Part shown: positions 15,584 to 24,314 of the stretch, piece after piece
Numbering within the stretch: position 1 is the stretch's first letter
Layout: each line of letters begins with the position of its first letter
From: Nitrospiria bacterium
GTDB lineage: Bacteria; Nitrospirota; Nitrospiria; Nitrospirales; UBA8639
Assembly (NCBI GenBank): GCA_030430725.1
Contig: JAUIKP010000001.1
Location: 1 to 29,827, forward strand
DNA length: 29,827 nt
Reading direction: 5' to 3'
Position numbers and translations under genes: made by a program
The notes under the pieces: model-generated
What the model saw: the letters and a program-made list of their open reading frames with translations, nothing else
What the model was told of the DNA's origin: nothing
Databases searched by the model: none

Positions 15584-16161
15584 AATTACTCACACCCCAA
15601 GATCTCCTCTCGGCTGCTCAATATGAGGAAAGCCGTGACGCCATTCGGCAAAACATCATTGCCCTTAAAAAACGGCGCCGAATTTCAGTAGGGGAATTCG
15701 TGACACTCGTATTTGAGAATCGGGAAACCCTGTTATTTCAAATACAAGAAATGATTCGAATAGAGCGAATTTTTGATCCCCGGAAAATTCAGGAAGAATG
15801 CGACGTGTATAATGCTCTCCTACCAGATCGTAATGAATTGAGCGCCACACTGTTTATCGAAATCACCGATTCCGAAAAAATTCAATCGCTTCTGGATTCC
15901 TTTAAAAATATTGACCAGGCCGATACCGTGGGCCTTAAGGTTGGCGATATCTCCATTTTTGCCAAATTTGAGTCCGGGCATAGCAAGGAAGATAAAATCA
16001 GTGCCGTGCATTTTGTACGATTTTCCACCACCCCAACCTTTCGAGACCTCCTGGCCCAAATGGAAATCCCTGCCTTTCTCACTATCCTCCACCCTCAATA
16101 TCGTGCAGAAGCCCCAGTTTCTCAGGAGTTGAGGCATGAATGGCTAAAAGATCTCGAGTGA
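15580..16161 (+). CDS. DUF3501 family protein
   Basis: The protein has 193 residues and matches DUF3501, an uncharacterised family that typically follows rubrerythrin and a GlpC-like Fe-S protein. It begins KLLTPQDLLSAAQYEESRD, then has basic KKRRRISVG, the conserved stretch VTLVFENRETLLFQIQEM, and DRNELSATLFIEI in the middle. No cysteine cluster or membrane helix is seen, so it is likely a cytoplasmic partner of the Fe-S protein. ATG 15580 overlaps the upstream stop by four bases, indicating translational coupling. It is the last gene of the PerR-led operon; no obvious terminator follows before the ErpA promoter. Confidence 0.88.
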   Translation: MKLLTPQDLLSAAQYEESRDAIRQNIIALKKRRRISVGEFVTLVFENRETLLFQIQEMIRIERIFDPRKIQEECDVYNALLPDRNELSATLFIEITDSEKIQSLLDSFKNIDQADTVGLKVGDISIFAKFESGHSKEDKISAVHFVRFSTTPTFRDLLAQMEIPAFLTILHPQYRAEAPVSQELRHEWLKDLE

Positions 16162-16211
16162 TTCATCATTTTGTCATGCATGATTCCGTAACCACACAGC
16201 TCAACGATAAA

Positions 16212-16241
16212 TTGACAAGATTAAAAGTCCTGCTTTAAGAT
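16212..16241 (+). promoter_or_regulatory. Sigma70-type promoter of erpA
   Basis: A perfect TTGACA (16212-16217) is followed after 18 bp by TAAGAT (16236-16241). This predicts a leader of roughly 80 nt, which contains a 7-bp inverted repeat TTCCTTT/AAAGGAA (16259-16265 and 16276-16282) before the ribosome-binding site. Confidence 0.7.
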
Positions 16242-16330
16242 ATAAGTTCAATGCTGGATTCCTTTTAACCGATTGAAAGGAAAGATGAATCTATAAAAAA
16301 TTATGGGATCATAAGGAGGATACAACGACT

Positions 16331-16651
16331 ATGGTAACAATTACCCCGATCGCAGAGCAGAAAATCAAGGAGCTGATTAAGGAAGAAGAAAATTCTGTCG
16401 GTTTGCGCATTTACGTCAAAGGCGGAGGATGCAGCGGCTATCAATACGGAATGTCGTTTGAAGACAAAACCAGCGATGATGACACCATCATCGAAAAAGG
16501 TGACGTGAAGGTCATTGTGGATTCCCAAAGCGCCCCAATGCTCAGCGGCGCCGAAGTCGATTACGTTGATAGTCTGCAAGGGTCTGGATTTGCCATTAAA
16601 AATCCTCAAGCGAAGTCCACCTGTGGGTGTGGAAGCTCATTCTCGACCTAG
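16331..16651 (+). CDS. erpA: A-type iron-sulfur carrier (ErpA-like)
   Basis: The protein has 106 residues of the HesB/IscA/ErpA fold, which delivers Fe-S clusters to apo-proteins. The three cluster cysteines are present: GGGCSG (C34) and STCGCGSSF (C98, C100). It has its own promoter (16212-16241), an AAGGAGG at 16313-16319 and a strong terminator after it, so it is a single-gene transcript separate from the ISC operon, as ErpA usually is. A second A-type carrier lies within the isc operon at 24315-24668. Assignment to ErpA rather than IscA or SufA rests on this isolation, not on a decisive residue. Confidence 0.85.
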   Translation: MVTITPIAEQKIKELIKEEENSVGLRIYVKGGGCSGYQYGMSFEDKTSDDDTIIEKGDVKVIVDSQSAPMLSGAEVDYVDSLQGSGFAIKNPQAKSTCGCGSSFST

Positions 16652-16680
16652 AAAATATTCTCTCAGGACCCTAACCAACT

Positions 16681-16734
16681 AGGGCTGGACTTGGGCTTCC
16701 ATAGGCAACCAAGGTCCAGCCCTTTTTCTTTTTT
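16681..16734 (+). terminator. Strong intrinsic terminator after erpA
   Basis: AGGGCTGGAC (16681-16690) pairs perfectly with GTCCAGCCCT (16714-16723). The stem is extended by TTGG/CCAA past one bulged base, and is followed by TTTTTCTTTTTT (16723-16734). Confidence 0.92.
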
Positions 16735-16745
16735 AAAGAGTCTTC

Positions 16746-17537
16746 ATGCCTAAAGCGACCCTCACCAAACGTCTAGAGTTTTGCTCCTCTCACCGCTACC
16801 ACAATCCTCAATGGGATGAAGCCAAAAACCGTGCGGTTTTTGGTCTTTGTAATAATGTGAATACCCATGGCCATAATTATTTATTGGAAGTCACCTTGCA
16901 GGGGAACATCGACCCTGTCACAGGGATGATCATCAATTTATATGACTTAAAACACATTTTAAATCAGGTCTTGGAACAATTTGATCATAAAAACTTAAAT
17001 CTCGACACCCCATATTTTTCCAAAAGAATTCCCACGACCGAAAATCTTGCCGTCACCCTCTGGTACATTTTAAAAAAACATCCGGACCTTCCTAATCCGG
17101 ATGCACTTCGTCTTTATGAGGACGAAACCCTTTACGCCGAGGTGAATGCCTGTTTCATGAATGATGCTCTCCAACCTTCTAACAGGGAATCGGCCGTAAT
17201 CGCTCGACACTATGGGTTTTCAGCCCTTCATCAATCCAGTAATCATATTCAGGGGCACGATTATGATCTGTGGATAGCCACCAAAGGCCAAATTTCCGAC
17301 GACACCGGGCAGGTTATGAATTTACAGACAGTGGATCAACTCGTCAGAGCCCAGATCCTTACACGATTTGACCAGCAAAACCTGAGCCAGGATCAGGCCT
17401 TTGCCAATATTCCTGTTACAGACTCCACGCTTGCGAAAGTCATATGGGAAATACTGGAGCCCCACTTCCACACCCCACCGCTTTACCGAGTCTCCGTGAG
17501 CCAACAAGCAGATGCCGTGGCTGTGTATTCTGGCTAG
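16746..17537 (+). CDS. Tandem 6-pyruvoyl-tetrahydropterin synthase/QueD-like protein, second domain degenerate
   Basis: The protein has 263 residues, about twice the family length, because two PTPS/QueD domains are fused. The first (1-135) has the zinc histidines His16, His41 and His43 (NTHGHNY), the catalytic Cys35 (FGLCNN), Asp80-His81 in FDHKNL and Glu127 in EDET, so it looks active. The second (150-263) keeps His162, GHDY (His171) and FDQQNL, but has lost the cysteine, one zinc histidine (Gln169) and the catalytic His of FDH. It is therefore probably a structural partner. The enzyme turns dihydroneopterin triphosphate into a tetrahydropterin for queuosine or pterin synthesis. ATG 16746 lies right after the erpA terminator; no strong ribosome-binding site is visible. 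Confidence 0.88.
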   Translation: MPKATLTKRLEFCSSHRYHNPQWDEAKNRAVFGLCNNVNTHGHNYLLEVTLQGNIDPVTGMIINLYDLKHILNQVLEQFDHKNLNLDTPYFSKRIPTTENLAVTLWYILKKHPDLPNPDALRLYEDETLYAEVNACFMNDALQPSNRESAVIARHYGFSALHQSSNHIQGHDYDLWIATKGQISDDTGQVMNLQTVDQLVRAQILTRFDQQNLSQDQAFANIPVTDSTLAKVIWEILEPHFHTPPLYRVSVSQQADAVAVYSG

Positions 17538-17643
17538 CCTGAGAAACACCAGACGTACACCGACAGGGATACCCTGCTGGCCCTAAAAATCCTCTACTGA
17601 CCAGGAGAGCAAGAACAAGGTGAGGTTTCCACCAAAACAGAAT

Positions 17644-17982
17644 TTAGGTTTGGATAGAAAACGATTGGCGAATCAAGTCCGCTAGTTCGGTGGGCTCTAA
17701 TTTTCCTTCTTTGGCGAGCACAAGCGTTCCATTGGAAAAGAAATGGGTGGTGGGATACGTTTCAAACTGATACCGCTTTTTAATGGCCCGGCACCGACCT
17801 GGAACGTGCATTTTAGCCTTTCCAAATCGCACATTCGAATACTGTTGGGCAATGTCGGCAAGAACAGGATCATAGGCTTTACAAGGTTCACAGGTCGCAA
17901 TGCCATAAGCGACAACCGCAGCCGAAGCGTCCGTAAAGCCTTCATAATTGTCATCGTTCACATCTTCTACGATACCGGACAT
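17644..17982 (-). CDS. Thioredoxin-fold protein with CEPC active site
   Basis: The protein has 112 residues of the thioredoxin fold. It has a CxxC motif (IATCEPCKAYDPV, C31 and C34) in place of the usual WCGPC, and YPTTHFF supplies the cis-proline (residues about 75-81). The N-terminus has no signal peptide, so it is cytoplasmic. It lies downstream of a peroxiredoxin on the same strand, 77 bp away. It could be the reductant for that enzyme, though the acidic Glu in the CxxC and the missing Trp make it atypical. ATG 17982 has TGAGG upstream; the in-frame extension to 18033 crosses a strong hairpin and is rejected. It converges with the PTPS gene. Confidence 0.85.
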   Translation of the reverse strand: MSGIVEDVNDDNYEGFTDASAAVVAYGIATCEPCKAYDPVLADIAQQYSNVRFGKAKMHVPGRCRAIKKRYQFETYPTTHFFSNGTLVLAKEGKLEPTELADLIRQSFSIQT

Positions 17983-18006
17983 CACAGCCTCACTGTGCAA
18001 ATTACA

Positions 18007-18044
18007 GACCGAAGGGGTAAAGCTAAAGACCAACCCCTTCGGTC
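18007..18044 (-). terminator. Hairpin between peroxiredoxin and thioredoxin-like genes
   Basis: GACCGAAGGGGT (18007-18018) and ACCCCTTCGGTC (18033-18044) form a perfect 12-bp inverted repeat with a 14-base loop. On the minus strand it follows the peroxiredoxin stop and precedes the thioredoxin-like gene. No T-run follows, so it could be a terminator, an attenuator or an RNA-stability element. Confidence 0.6.
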
Positions 18045-18059
18045 AGACCATCTTTTTGC

Positions 18060-18533
18060 TTATTTCAACTTCTGCAATGCTTCCAAAATTTCTTTGTCGT
18101 CACGAGCGGTTTTAATATCTTGAACTTTCGCATAGGCCACTTTTCCATTTTTATCCACGATGACGGTAGCCCGTTTTGAGCAATTCAACGGCTCAAAATA
18201 TAATCCATAGGCCTTAGACACCGTCCGATGCATATCGGCGAGTAATTGATGCTTAAGATCTAAAGAATCCGCCCAGGCTTTGTGGGAGAAAAAGCTATCA
18301 CAGCTTATGCCAAAAATTTCGGCATTGACTGATTCGAAGTTGGGAAAATCATCGGTTAAACATTTATTTTCTCCGGTACAAACCGGGCTCCAATCCAGAG
18401 GATAAAATGCCAGAACGACGTTCTTCTTTCCGCGATAGTCGCTAAGCTTAATATCCTTTTGGTCTTGATCTTTTAATGTAAAATCGGGGGCCTCGTCTCC
18501 GACTTTAACTTCTGCGGCAACATCTGTCGACAT
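18060..18533 (-). CDS. Peroxiredoxin (AhpE/Bcp-type)
   Basis: The protein has 157 residues of the AhpC/TSA family, reducing peroxides in the cytoplasm. The motif [11 protein letters not shown] gives the peroxidatic Cys52 with Ser49 in place of Thr. Further cysteines at 58, 78 and 118 are candidates for a resolving cysteine, Cys118 being near the AhpE-like [12 protein letters not shown] segment. The domain starts at [16 protein letters not shown] 18533 has AAGGAG nine bases upstream, which decides the start against the in-frame extension to 18668. The thioredoxin-like gene downstream could recycle it. The PerR-like regulator in the window might also control it, but I see no copy of its palindrome here. 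Confidence 0.93.
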   Translation of the reverse strand: MSTDVAAEVKVGDEAPDFTLKDQDQKDIKLSDYRGKKNVVLAFYPLDWSPVCTGENKCLTDDFPNFESVNAEIFGISCDSFFSHKAWADSLDLKHQLLADMHRTVSKAYGLYFEPLNCSKRATVIVDKNGKVAYAKVQDIKTARDDKEILEALQKLK

Positions 18534-18946
18534 GATTGTTCTCCTTCGTTGTAATGGAAATGCCGAAAACTCACTTGACCTTTGGTGGTACCATGGGGTG
18601 AAAAAGTTTGTCAATCTGCCAGAAGCCCTACAGTATTGTCCATTTAGCCCTAACGACATTTCGCTCAAGTAGCGACATTTCGCTCAAGTAGCAGTTTGCC
18701 GAGTAAGAGGGCAGTGAGTGTTCAAATCTTGTATTTTCCTTCGTACCTATTTTCACCACCTCTAATCCCAACATTGTTGCCATGGGCCATGGCGGCATAC
18801 ATGCCGTCCACTCCGAACAGATATCGACCTTGTGTTTAACTCTAACTCGGGGTATCGTAAATAAAAGGCCAGTGAAATCTTCTTCCTCCTTAGATGCCAT
18901 CCAAAATTTTTCCAATCTCTAGGCCGTTGTTGGTTACCTAATCTTT
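18534..18946. other. Divergent intergenic stretch with a tandem repeat
   Basis: About 410 bp separate the peroxiredoxin and PBP1A genes. The stretch holds two adjacent copies of a 19-bp unit (18654-18691) and a palindrome CGGCAT-AC-ATGCCG near 18792. A 95-codon minus frame (18628-18915) has no motif or ribosome-binding site. No clear promoter for the PBP gene is visible. Confidence 0.5.
18654..18691. repeat. Two tandem copies of a 19-bp unit
   Basis: The unit CGACATTTCGCTCAAGTAG occurs at 18654-18672 and again at 18673-18691 with no mismatch. Nineteen is not a multiple of three, so it is not a coding repeat. Confidence 0.9.
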
Positions 18947-21346
18947 ATGAGTAAATTTCAGACGTTTTGTTCCACGCTACGGGGATGGTCCTGGCTTCGA
19001 ATTACCATGATCGCCACATTCCTCACCTTGTGTATCGGGGTAGGAGGGCTTGCGGGAATTCTCTGGATTGCGACCCGTGACCTTCCCACATTTGACTCCT
19101 TTCAAGACTACCATCCCAGTTTAGTGTCAAGAGTCTATGCAGATAACGGTGAACTCATTGGGCAATTTTTCATTGAACGTCGTCTGTATACGCCTATCGA
19201 GAAAATTCCCAAAGCCTTTACGCAAGCGGTCATTGCAACAGAAGATTCCCGATTTTTTGATCACCCCGGGCTGGACATTGTCGGCATCGGCCGGGCAGCC
19301 TGGACCAATCTCAAAAAAGGTGGTCGGTTTCAAGGCGCGAGCACCATTACCCAACAGCTAGCCAGAGCCCTCTTTCTTTCTCCCGAACGAACGTACCAGC
19401 GAAAAATCAAAGAACTCATTCTCGCAGTGAAAATGGAATGGGTGTTGACCAAAGAGCAAATTCTAGAAATGTATTTAAACCAGATTTATTTCGGTCACGG
19501 TGCGTATGGAGTCGCAGCTGCCGCATTAACGTATTTTGATAAAAACGTCTCGGATCTGAGTCTTCCTGAATCAGCTTTTTTGGCTGGTCTTCCAAAAGCC
19601 CCAAACACCTACTCTCCCTATCGGAATCCAGATCTGGCTAAATCGCGGAAAGAATTGGTCTTAGGGCGTATGGTGGAAGCCGGGTATATCACCAACGAGG
19701 AGGCGCAAGCCGCCAAGGCCATTACCTTATCCTACCGCCACCAATCCATAGAACCGATCGCGGCCTATTTTCTGGAAGAGGTCCGTCAGCACTTGGTGGA
19801 CCGTTACGGGGAAACTCTCGTATACAAAGGCGGATTACAAATCTACACGACCTTAAACATTGCCATGCAAAAAATCGCGGAAGAAGCGGTTCGTACGGGA
19901 CTCCGCCAATTAGATAAACGTCAAGGCTGGCGGGGACCGATTGACCATATTCCCTTCACCAAAGATTTCACGCCCCCCGATTCCTTTCCGGAGCTACAGA
20001 GTCCAAAGGCAGCTCTTGTCCATGGCCTTTACCGAGCGCTCGTGACCAGGGTAACCAAACAATCTGCTCAAATCCTGATTGGAAATACCTATAAAGGCTC
20101 AATTCTTTTCGAGGATATGCGATGGGCCCAGCGACAATTGGAGAAAACCGGTGATGTGGGAACAGCGGTGGTTCTTAAAAACGCCACTCCCCTCCAACTC
20201 TTGAAGGTCGGTGACATCATTGAAGTCGCCCCGAAAAACGGCACTGTCGAATCGGGCGAATTTGTCTTAGAGCAAACTCCAATCGTAGAAGGCGCTCTCA
20301 TTGCTATGGATCCGAGGACAGGCGCCGTGCAATCAATGGTGGGAGGGTATGACTTTTCTCGAAGTCAATTTAATCGTGCGGTGATTGCCCGGCGACAGCC
20401 CGGTTCTGCCTTCAAGCCACTCATTTACGCTTCGGCGCTTCAACAAGGTCTCACACCGGCAACGTTGATTCTCGATGCCCCCGTCGTCTATGAAGACGAG
20501 GATTTAGACCGGGTATGGAAGCCCGAAAATTATGAAAAACGCTTTTTTGGGACCATTTCCCTTCGTGAAGCATTGCGACATTCCCGTAACGCCGCCACCG
20601 TCAGGTTGCTTGAGCAAATCGGAGTTCCCGAAGTCGTCAATATCGCCAGCAGTCTGGGAATTCGAAGTCCGCTCAGCCAAGATCTCTCTTTAGCCTTGGG
20701 ATCCTCCAGTGTAACCCTCCAAGAAATCACCTCTGCGTATGGCGTCTTCGCGAATCAGGGGTTATGGCTCGAACCATATATGATTACACATGCCAAGAAC
20801 CTCAACGGGGAGATCTTAGAACAACACCAGTTCGAACCACGACAAGCCATGACTAAGGAAAACGCCTACTTGATCACCAATATGCTCATGGATGTCATTC
20901 AAAGCGGAACGGGAAGACTCGCTAAATCTATTGGTCGGCCATTGGCCGGGAAGACTGGAACCACAAATAGTTATAACGATGCATGGTTTGTCGGGTATGC
21001 CCCGAATTTGGCGACAGGAGTATGGGTGGGATTTGATGGGGTTCGGACACTCGGCAGATTGGAATCCGGCGCGCATGCGGCCCTGCCAATATGGACCAAA
21101 TTTGTTGATCAAGCACTTCTACACTCACCAGTTATGACCTTTCCTATTCCTAATGACATTCAATTCGCGCAGATCGACACCACGACGGGTGACTTGCCAT
21201 CCAAGAGCAGTCAAAATATCAGTACGGAAGTTTTTCGTAAGGGAACGGAACCAGGAAAAGCGGCTCCTCAGAAGGCAAATCCTATGGATTTTTTTGAGTT
21301 CGACCGGTTGAACTCAGATTCATCCAACAAGCTTTCCCCATTTTGA
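18947..21346 (+). CDS. Class A penicillin-binding protein 1A (glycosyltransferase/transpeptidase)
   Basis: The protein has 799 residues: a short cytoplasmic start, a membrane anchor at about 18-42, a GT51 glycosyltransferase domain, an inserted linker and a transpeptidase domain. GT51 motifs are ATEDSRFFDHPG with catalytic Glu99, GASTITQQLAR, KIKELILA and LEMYLNQIYFGHGAYG. The transpeptidase has Ser487 and Lys490 in GSAFKP, Ser546-Arg-Asn548 in HSRNAATV, and Lys669-Thr-Gly in AGKTGTT. It polymerises and cross-links peptidoglycan in the periplasm. A helix-poor linker of about 90 residues (340-440) may be an outer-membrane-activator docking domain. The end is a low-complexity tail. ATG 18947 has no clear ribosome-binding site. 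It converges with iscX, only 39 bp away. Confidence 0.95.
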   Translation: MSKFQTFCSTLRGWSWLRITMIATFLTLCIGVGGLAGILWIATRDLPTFDSFQDYHPSLVSRVYADNGELIGQFFIERRLYTPIEKIPKAFTQAVIATEDSRFFDHPGLDIVGIGRAAWTNLKKGGRFQGASTITQQLARALFLSPERTYQRKIKELILAVKMEWVLTKEQILEMYLNQIYFGHGAYGVAAAALTYFDKNVSDLSLPESAFLAGLPKAPNTYSPYRNPDLAKSRKELVLGRMVEAGYITNEEAQAAKAITLSYRHQSIEPIAAYFLEEVRQHLVDRYGETLVYKGGLQIYTTLNIAMQKIAEEAVRTGLRQLDKRQGWRGPIDHIPFTKDFTPPDSFPELQSPKAALVHGLYRALVTRVTKQSAQILIGNTYKGSILFEDMRWAQRQLEKTGDVGTAVVLKNATPLQLLKVGDIIEVAPKNGTVESGEFVLEQTPIVEGALIAMDPRTGAVQSMVGGYDFSRSQFNRAVIARRQPGSAFKPLIYASALQQGLTPATLILDAPVVYEDEDLDRVWKPENYEKRFFGTISLREALRHSRNAATVRLLEQIGVPEVVNIASSLGIRSPLSQDLSLALGSSSVTLQEITSAYGVFANQGLWLEPYMITHAKNLNGEILEQHQFEPRQAMTKENAYLITNMLMDVIQSGTGRLAKSIGRPLAGKTGTTNSYNDAWFVGYAPNLATGVWVGFDGVRTLGRLESGAHAALPIWTKFVDQALLHSPVMTFPIPNDIQFAQIDTTTGDLPSKSSQNISTEVFRKGTEPGKAAPQKANPMDFFEFDRLNSDSSNKLSPF

Positions 21347-21385
21347 TAGAACTCTTCGGAAGGACGAATACACCGTAACACACGT

Positions 21386-21604
21386 TCAGGACTGGGCTTC
21401 CTGATACTCTTCATACCAGGCCATTTGAATGGCCTCCAGTTTTTTTTCATTGGACGTTTTTGGATCGTCCTTAAACTCAGGAAGAGCAACTACCCACGCA
21501 TGTAAATCCGTGAACCTGACCGTTAACGGATCAAGGTCGGGATGCTCCTCCTGCAGTCGGATAGCAATATCTTCAGTATCATCCCACATAAATTCCTGAG
21601 CCAT
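21386..21604 (-). CDS. iscX: IscX (YfhJ) Fe-S assembly accessory protein
   Basis: The protein has 72 residues and matches IscX, the small acidic protein that binds IscS and iron and adjusts the rate of cluster assembly. The match covers most of the chain: MWDDTEDIAIRLQEEHPD, LDPLTVRFTDLHAWV, and ALPEFKDDPKTSNEKKLEAI, with an acidic C-terminus. It is the last gene of the isc operon, 60 bp after hscA, as in proteobacterial operons where iscX is terminal. ATG 21604 has AGAGGGAAG upstream. Confidence 0.93.
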   Translation of the reverse strand: MAQEFMWDDTEDIAIRLQEEHPDLDPLTVRFTDLHAWVVALPEFKDDPKTSNEKKLEAIQMAWYEEYQEAQS

Positions 21605-21664
21605 GATTTCTTCCCTCTGAATTAATGGGTTTTGGCCATGCCGAAAATCTCCCTACTTGAGGGA

Positions 21665-23482
21665 TTATTTAATGACGTCAGATAATTTTCTACTTTCGAG
21701 AGCTTCTTTCAACGTAGCATCCATCAACACTTCCGCTAAATGGTGCGTCGTTTTTTCAACCTCAGCAATTTTCGCACGTATGGCGCGATGATCGTCTCCG
21801 TTTTTCACTGCATCAAGCTGCTGTAAAATCTGACGAATGCTGTCCGTTTCTTTTGCACTAATTAAATTCGTTGCACGCCCTAGAGCTTTCTCGGTCGCCA
21901 CGATGATCGCATTGGCTTCATTCCGTGCTTCTATAATCTGACGGGCTTTGATGTCTTCGGTAGCAAATTGGAAAGAATCACGAACCATCCCTTCCACCTC
22001 ATCGTCGGTGAGTCCATGAGAAGGCTTCACCTGAACTGATTGAGCCTCACCGGTGCGGATATCTCTGGCCGTTACCTGTAGGATCCCATTGGCATCAATA
22101 AGAAAGTTGACTTCCACGCGAGGGACCCCTGCCGGCAATGGTGGAAGCTTTAATTGGAAACGGGCCAAGCTTCGATTATCTTTAACCAATTCCCGTTCTC
22201 CTTGGAGGATATGAATATCCACCGAGGTTTGCCCATCCACATAGGTCGTAAACATTTCCTTTGCACTGGTTGGAATCGTGGTATTTCGACGGATCAGCGC
22301 ACTCATGACCCCGCCCATTGTTTCGATTCCCAATGATAAAGGAGTCACATCCAGTAACAACAGGTCTTTGGTATGACCACCTAAAATATCAGCTTGAACA
22401 GCCGCCCCTAACGCGACAACTTCATCGGGGTTAAGTTCGGAATGCGGCTTTTGGCCAAACAGTTCTTCCACTTTTCGCCAAACCAGTGGCATGCGAGTAT
22501 TTCCGCCGACCAGGACCACTTCATCAATCTGACTGGCGGTTAAGCCGGCATCTTTGAGCGCAAGCTGACAAGGGGCCAGGGTTCTTTCCACCAAACCCAT
22601 CGTTAACGTTTCCATACTCTCCCGTGTCCATAGCTTTTCATATGTCGAATTGGGAAGCTTTATCACCGCCTGAGCTTGGGTTTCATCCGACAACCGGATT
22701 TTCACACGTTCCGCCTCCAATCGAACGGTTTGCATTAAATCGGGATTTTCCCCGACCCTAACTCCTTGAGTCTGAAAAATATCATCAACCATCACATCGA
22801 CGAGCAGTTGATCGAAATCATCACCCCCTAAATGGGTATCCCCATTCGTTGCCAGAACTTCAAAGATTCCATCTTTTAATTTGAGAATAGAGATATCAAA
22901 CGTCCCTCCGCCTAAATCATAGATCGCGATCAGACCCTGCGTCTTCTTCTGCAGGCCATACGCTAAAGAGGCGGCGGTCGGCTCATTAATGATACGCAAG
23001 ATCTCTAATCCGGCAATCATACCCGCATCCTTGGTAGCTTGCCGCTGACTATCATTGAAATACGCCGGGACGGTAACCACAGCCTTGGAAATGTCTTCCT
23101 TTAAATATTCCTCAGCCCGCCGTTTTAATTCTTTCAGAATCATGGCTGACACTTGAGGGGGAGAAAATGTTTTCCCTCCCATTTCAATTCGAATGACCCC
23201 GTTTTTTTCATGCAGCTGATAAGGAAAATACTTCAGGTCGTCCTCCACATCAGCCAGCCCCTTGCCCATAAACCGCTTTACGGAATAAATGGTTCGGGAA
23301 GGATCACGAATCAAATGAGCTTTCGCCGGCTCTCCCACGATCATCCCATTATCAGTTAACCCGACGATGGAAGGCACTTTGGTTTGCCCATCCGGACCGG
23401 GGATAACATGAGGCCCATCCTTATCCATAAAGGCAATCAGCGAGTTTGTCGTTCCCAAATCAATACCAACAATGACACCCAC
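21665..23482 (-). CDS. hscA: HscA, Hsp70-type chaperone of Fe-S assembly
   Basis: The protein has 605 residues, close to the length of E. coli HscA. The ATPase domain shows [55 protein letters not shown] and [12 protein letters not shown]. The substrate domain starts at [18 protein letters not shown], and HscA recognises the LPPVK loop of IscU. I place the start at GTG 23482: the frame remains open upstream into hscB, but GTG is followed by [11 protein letters not shown] and preceded by AAAGGA seven bases away. The long upstream open stretch has no Hsp70 similarity. hscB ends 25 bp upstream, so the pair is co-transcribed, followed by iscX. Confidence 0.95.
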   Translation of the reverse strand: MGVIVGIDLGTTNSLIAFMDKDGPHVIPGPDGQTKVPSIVGLTDNGMIVGEPAKAHLIRDPSRTIYSVKRFMGKGLADVEDDLKYFPYQLHEKNGVIRIEMGGKTFSPPQVSAMILKELKRRAEEYLKEDISKAVVTVPAYFNDSQRQATKDAGMIAGLEILRIINEPTAASLAYGLQKKTQGLIAIYDLGGGTFDISILKLKDGIFEVLATNGDTHLGGDDFDQLLVDVMVDDIFQTQGVRVGENPDLMQTVRLEAERVKIRLSDETQAQAVIKLPNSTYEKLWTRESMETLTMGLVERTLAPCQLALKDAGLTASQIDEVVLVGGNTRMPLVWRKVEELFGQKPHSELNPDEVVALGAAVQADILGGHTKDLLLLDVTPLSLGIETMGGVMSALIRRNTTIPTSAKEMFTTYVDGQTSVDIHILQGERELVKDNRSLARFQLKLPPLPAGVPRVEVNFLIDANGILQVTARDIRTGEAQSVQVKPSHGLTDDEVEGMVRDSFQFATEDIKARQIIEARNEANAIIVATEKALGRATNLISAKETDSIRQILQQLDAVKNGDDHRAIRAKIAEVEKTTHHLAEVLMDATLKEALESRKLSDVIK

Positions 23483-23507
23483 AATATATTCCTTTAGCTG
23501 ATGATGA

Positions 23508-24272
23508 TTAGCCCGTGGTTTCGAGCAAATCGTTGACCATATTCCGTACGTAAGTTCGATTAGAAAGAATTTCCTGCATACCACGCAGAATAGATTTTTT
23601 TTCCTCACGGACCTCATCCGGAAGCGAAGTGCGTGTTTGCAATTGATCCCATTGTTTGAACTGACCTTGCAGGGACTCTTCCATTTCAGTCTGGCGTTTC
23701 TCCAAACGCTCTCGTTCGTCTTGCAACTTTTTCCGAAGCGCCTCAAGTTCAGATGACCCGCCCTTAGGGGCCAGTTGTCGAAATGTCTCCAAATCCTCTT
23801 GCAGCTCAAGAATTTCTTCAAACAGATCCGCCGGGGGATTCGATCGAATATCTTTCACCGCTCCAGCCTCCAACCGGATCAAATATTCCGCCCGTTGAAT
23901 GGGATCCTTGAGTGTTCGATAGCCGGCATTCAGAAACGCCGAATTTCCTAAACTAATCGCTTTCTCCGATTCGTCCTTTGTGGAATAAAAATCAGGATGA
24001 AAAGTACGACTTAATTCATAAAATGTCTGCTCCAATTGCTGTTCGTCAATGTTCAACAGACGAGGGAGCTGAAAGCAGGCAAAATAATCCAAGTCCTTTG
24101 AGAGCGGCTGAACCTTGACACATTGCCCACAGAGATATTCTCCTGTGACTTCCGATTGGCAGTGCCAGCACATGCTGCGCGCCATGGGAAGTTCTCGGGC
24201 TTTTGTCGCGGCTGGATGTTGATGTTCCATGATTTCTAAATCTGACAACTCGGGCATGGTGAACTGCGCCAT
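23508..24272 (-). CDS. hscB: HscB, J-domain co-chaperone with N-terminal zinc finger
   Basis: The protein has up to 254 residues: a zinc finger (MCWHC, then YLCGQC; C35, C38, C48, C51), a J domain with HPD at 92-94 (SRTFHPDFYS), and the C-terminal helical bundle that holds IscU. The finger resembles that of eukaryotic HSC20 and is absent from E. coli HscB, so the protein is longer than the usual 170-180 residues. The C-terminal third is also rich in charged helix (EALRKKLQDERERLEKRQ). ATG 24272 lies inside a 15-bp hairpin arm; starts at ATG 24230 or 24185 would avoid it, and none has a strong ribosome-binding site. HscB stimulates HscA on IscU. Confidence 0.88.
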   Translation of the reverse strand: MAQFTMPELSDLEIMEHQHPAATKARELPMARSMCWHCQSEVTGEYLCGQCVKVQPLSKDLDYFACFQLPRLLNIDEQQLEQTFYELSRTFHPDFYSTKDESEKAISLGNSAFLNAGYRTLKDPIQRAEYLIRLEAGAVKDIRSNPPADLFEEILELQEDLETFRQLAPKGGSSELEALRKKLQDERERLEKRQTEMEESLQGQFKQWDQLQTRTSLPDEVREEKKSILRGMQEILSNRTYVRNMVNDLLETTG

Positions 24273-24283
24273 GCCCGAGTTGT
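24245..24283. repeat. 15-bp perfect inverted repeat at the hscB start
   Basis: ACAACTCGGGCATGG (24245-24259) and CCATGCCCGAGTTGT (24269-24283) pair perfectly around a 9-base loop. On the minus strand the hairpin follows iscA and covers the first candidate hscB ATG, so it may be an attenuator, an mRNA-processing signal or a translation block. Confidence 0.9.
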
Positions 24284-24314
24284 TACCTCACTATGTCATT
24301 AAAGAAAATTGGTC

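Noticed and set aside
18628..18915. 95-codon minus-strand frame between peroxiredoxin and PBP1A
   Set aside because: It crosses a 19-bp tandem repeat that is not a multiple of three, has no ribosome-binding site and shows no domain signal.
23483..23821. N-terminal extension of hscA by 113 residues
   Set aside because: It lies wholly over hscB, has no Hsp70 similarity, and a GTG with a good ribosome-binding site sits exactly at the Hsp70 N-terminus.
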